From contig NZ_JAHEBV010000012.1 of the NCBI RefSeq assembly GCF_024642085.1, positions 19,229-83,228 on the forward strand: a DNA stretch of 64,000 nucleotides, read 5' to 3'. How positions within the stretch are numbered: the stretch's first letter is position 1; every line of letters begins with the position of its first letter. The DNA comes from Novosphingobium sp. GTDB taxonomy: Bacteria; Pseudomonadota; Alphaproteobacteria; Sphingomonadales; Sphingomonadaceae. The position numbers and the translations under genes are program-made. The notes under the pieces were generated by a model. The model was not told the DNA's origin. It did no database searches and saw only the letters and a list, made by a program, of their open reading frames with translations. Below, one piece after another: positions 62,537-64,000 of this stretch.

Positions 62537-63391
62537 ATGACCCGCACATTGACTGTCGCCGCCCTGCAGCTTCCCCTTGGTTCGAATGACGAGGCGGAAA
62601 ACATCGCCGCCACAGCAATGCTGGTCGAAGAAGCGGCCAGGCAGGGTGCGCAGGTCATCCTGCCGCCCGAGCTGTTTTCCAGTCCCTATTTCTGCAAGGT
62701 GGAGGATGAGGCACTGTTTGCCCTGGCCCGTCCCACCGCCGAGCATCCTTCAGTCGCGGCGATGCAGGCGCTGGCGCAGAGGCACGGCGTTGCCATTCCG
62801 ACCAGCTTTTTCGAACGCGACGGACATCATTACTACAACACCATGGCGATGATCGGACCGGACGGCGCGATTGGCGGCACTTACCGCAAGAGCCACATCC
62901 CCGACGGCCCGGGTTACGAGGAAAAGTACTATTTCCGCCCCGGAAACGATGGCTTCAAGGTGTGGGACGTGATGGGCGCGCGGATTGGTGTCGGCATTTG
63001 CTGGGACCAATGGTATCCCGAATGCGCACGGGTGATGGCGCTGATGGGCGCCGAGGTTCTGTTTTTCCCGACCGCTATCGGATCCGAACCCTATGACGCG
63101 CAACTTGATACCAGCCGGATGTGGCGCCGCGCCATGCTGGGCCACGCGGTATCCAACTGCATGCCGGTGATCGCCGCCAACCGCACTGGCAGCGAAGATG
63201 GCCAGCGCTTTTATGGACACAGCTTTATCGCCGACGAGTGGGGCGATTATCTGGCCGAATACGGGGCGCAAGACAGCGGCTTCCTGATCGCGACGCTCGA
63301 TCTTGATCGCGCAGCCAGGCACCGCGCTGGCATGGGATTTTTCCGCGATCGCCGTCCGCAGCTATACGGGCGGATCAGTCAGGATATCTGA
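62537..63391 (+). CDS. aguB: N-carbamoylputrescine amidase
   Basis: A 284-residue nitrilase-superfamily amidase that hydrolyses N-carbamoylputrescine to putrescine, ammonia and CO2. The Glu-Lys-Cys triad is visible in LPPELFSSPYFC, YRKSHIPDGPGYEEKYYF and GVGICWDQWYPECARVM; the SPYFCKVED and GPGYEEKYYFRPGN segments are AguB-specific. Completes the pathway begun by AguA at 14085. It is 11 bases after the SIMPL gene and two before folK, so these may be one transcript. Confidence 0.94.
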   Translation: MTRTLTVAALQLPLGSNDEAENIAATAMLVEEAARQGAQVILPPELFSSPYFCKVEDEALFALARPTAEHPSVAAMQALAQRHGVAIPTSFFERDGHHYYNTMAMIGPDGAIGGTYRKSHIPDGPGYEEKYYFRPGNDGFKVWDVMGARIGVGICWDQWYPECARVMALMGAEVLFFPTAIGSEPYDAQLDTSRMWRRAMLGHAVSNCMPVIAANRTGSEDGQRFYGHSFIADEWGDYLAEYGAQDSGFLIATLDLDRAARHRAGMGFFRDRRPQLYGRISQDI

Positions 63392-63393
63392 CC

Positions 63394-63885
63394 ATGGTCC
63401 AGCGCTATCTCATCGCGCTGGGATCCAACGCGCCGCATCATCGCCATGGGCGGCCGGAGCGCGTTCTGGCGGCGGCATTGGATGCACTTCGCGAACAGGG
63501 CCTGGCCGTGACGGCAGCATCGCGAATCGTGCGCTCAGCCCCTGTCGGGCCTTCCCGCCGCCGCTATGCCAATGCTGCAGCCCTGATCGAAACCCGTCTG
63601 TCCCCGGACCGGACCCTGAACATGCTAAAAGGTATAGAGGCTCAGTTCGGCCGCCGGTCAGGCGGCCAGCAGTGGACCTCTCGCGTGATCGATCTGGACA
63701 TCGTGTTGTGGAGTGGGGGCGCCTGGGCTGCGCCGGATCTGGTCGTCCCGCACATGGCTTTTCGGGTCCGGGATTTCGTGTTGACCCCGCTAATCGGTAT
63801 CGCTGCGCAGTGGCGCGATCCGCTTACCCGCTTAACCGTTCGACAATTGCGCGCTCAGTTGCGCAAAGCCAAGCGCCAGCCTTGA
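63394..63885 (+). CDS. folK: 2-amino-4-hydroxy-6-hydroxymethyldihydropteridine diphosphokinase
   Basis: HPPK transfers pyrophosphate from ATP to the pterin, a step of folate synthesis. The 163-residue protein has LIALGSNAPHHRHG at the start, SAPVGPSRRRYANAAALIETRLSP and FGRRSGGQQWTSRVIDLDIVLW, where the Asp pair of the RxIDLDI motif binds the two magnesium ions. The central arginine-rich loop is slightly unusual but the motif order is right. Two bases after aguB. Confidence 0.92.
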   Translation: MVQRYLIALGSNAPHHRHGRPERVLAAALDALREQGLAVTAASRIVRSAPVGPSRRRYANAAALIETRLSPDRTLNMLKGIEAQFGRRSGGQQWTSRVIDLDIVLWSGGAWAAPDLVVPHMAFRVRDFVLTPLIGIAAQWRDPLTRLTVRQLRAQLRKAKRQP

Positions 63886-63923
63886 CCGCGCCCGCCGCGC
63901 CGCTTAGGGCACGGCGCGTGGTC

Positions 63924-63999
63924 GGGCCCTTAGCTCAGTCGGTAGAGCAACTGACTTTTAATCAGTAGGTCGCTGGTTCGAACCCAGCAGGGCTCACCA
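63924..63999 (+). tRNA. tRNA-Lys (anticodon TTT)
   Basis: A 76-base cloverleaf. Acceptor GGGCCCT pairs with AGGGCTC (one G-T), D-arm AGCTCAGTCGGTAGAGC, anticodon stem ACTGA / TCAGT with loop CTTTTAA (anticodon TTT), T-arm GCTGGTTCGAACCCAGC, discriminator A and encoded CCA. Located 38 bases after folK at the window edge. Confidence 0.97.
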
Positions 64000-64000
64000 C

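Noticed and set aside
1..64000. CRISPR arrays, insertion sequences, prophage, toxin-antitoxin or defence systems
   Set aside because: No regularly spaced repeats, transposase, integrase, Cas, restriction or toxin proteins were recognised among the genes on either strand.

Overview
The window is 64 kb of GC-rich chromosomal DNA from an alphaproteobacterium, most probably a sphingomonad (order Sphingomonadales; genus not resolvable by eye). The reasons are the block glnE-bcp-DUF455-M23 peptidase, the block hflK-hflC-degP divergent from an Mrp ATPase, a large TonB-dependent receptor beside halogenase-like flavoenzymes and glycosidases, and cytochrome P450 / acyl-CoA synthetase genes. Genes are tightly packed with many 1- to 4-base ATGA, GTGA or TGATG overlaps. 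I see no insertion sequence, prophage, CRISPR array, rRNA or clear pseudogene. No gene-free stretch exceeds 300 bases; the longest gaps are 22416-22709 (divergent promoter of the carbohydrate locus) and 3169-3419 (nothing recognised).

Layout. 1-4313: small RHH protein, GNAT acetyltransferase and murA, then galU and a Pro/Ala-rich membrane protein. 4373-7233: P450 and acyl-CoA synthetase operon. 7451-12304: LytM peptidase, DUF455 ferritin-like protein, Bcp peroxiredoxin and GlnE, all on the minus strand. 12416-15065: secreted M28 peptidase and agmatine deiminase AguA. 15062-19761: a polysaccharide deacetylase-like protein, two GT4 glycosyltransferases, a polytopic membrane protein and a DUF2141 protein, perhaps an envelope-glycan module. 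19768-34023: an alpha-glucan/maltose utilisation locus. 34020-42516: Lrp regulator, DUF6356, YeiH-type exporter, PQQ alcohol dehydrogenase, dienelactone hydrolase, two flavoproteins and an unrecognised protein. 42628-50338: SPFH/NfeD pair, MsrB, PBP1A, DegP-type protease, HflC and HflK. 50415-63885: Mrp ATPase, orphan molybdenum hydroxylase, ferrochelatase, second P450, SDHAF4-like protein, RsmB, penicillin-acylase family enzyme, MsrA, a secreted methyltransferase-like protein, an NTF2-like protein, a SIMPL protein, AguB and FolK. The window ends with tRNA-Lys.

The most interesting region is the carbohydrate locus. A LacI regulator is divergent from a GTG-initiated TonB receptor that leads halogenase-like 1, secreted GH13, cytoplasmic GH13, secreted GH97 and halogenase-like 2. 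A sucrose/maltose-type MFS importer lies on the other side of lacI. Two near-identical 14-bp sites, one before the receptor and one before the importer, fit a shared LacI-family operator. Glucan uptake, periplasmic hydrolysis, import and cytosolic hydrolysis are all covered. What two flavin halogenase homologues do there is unexplained; both keep the catalytic Lys and Glu, but the halide-binding residues are altered, more so in the second.

Other points: a stem-loop with the Shine-Dalgarno in its loop just before the second P450 start, palindromic operator candidates before the acyl-CoA synthetase and between the PQQ dehydrogenase and the hydrolase, a molybdenum hydroxylase lacking its iron-sulfur partner, and split agmatine-to-putrescine genes (aguA and aguB 47 kb apart).
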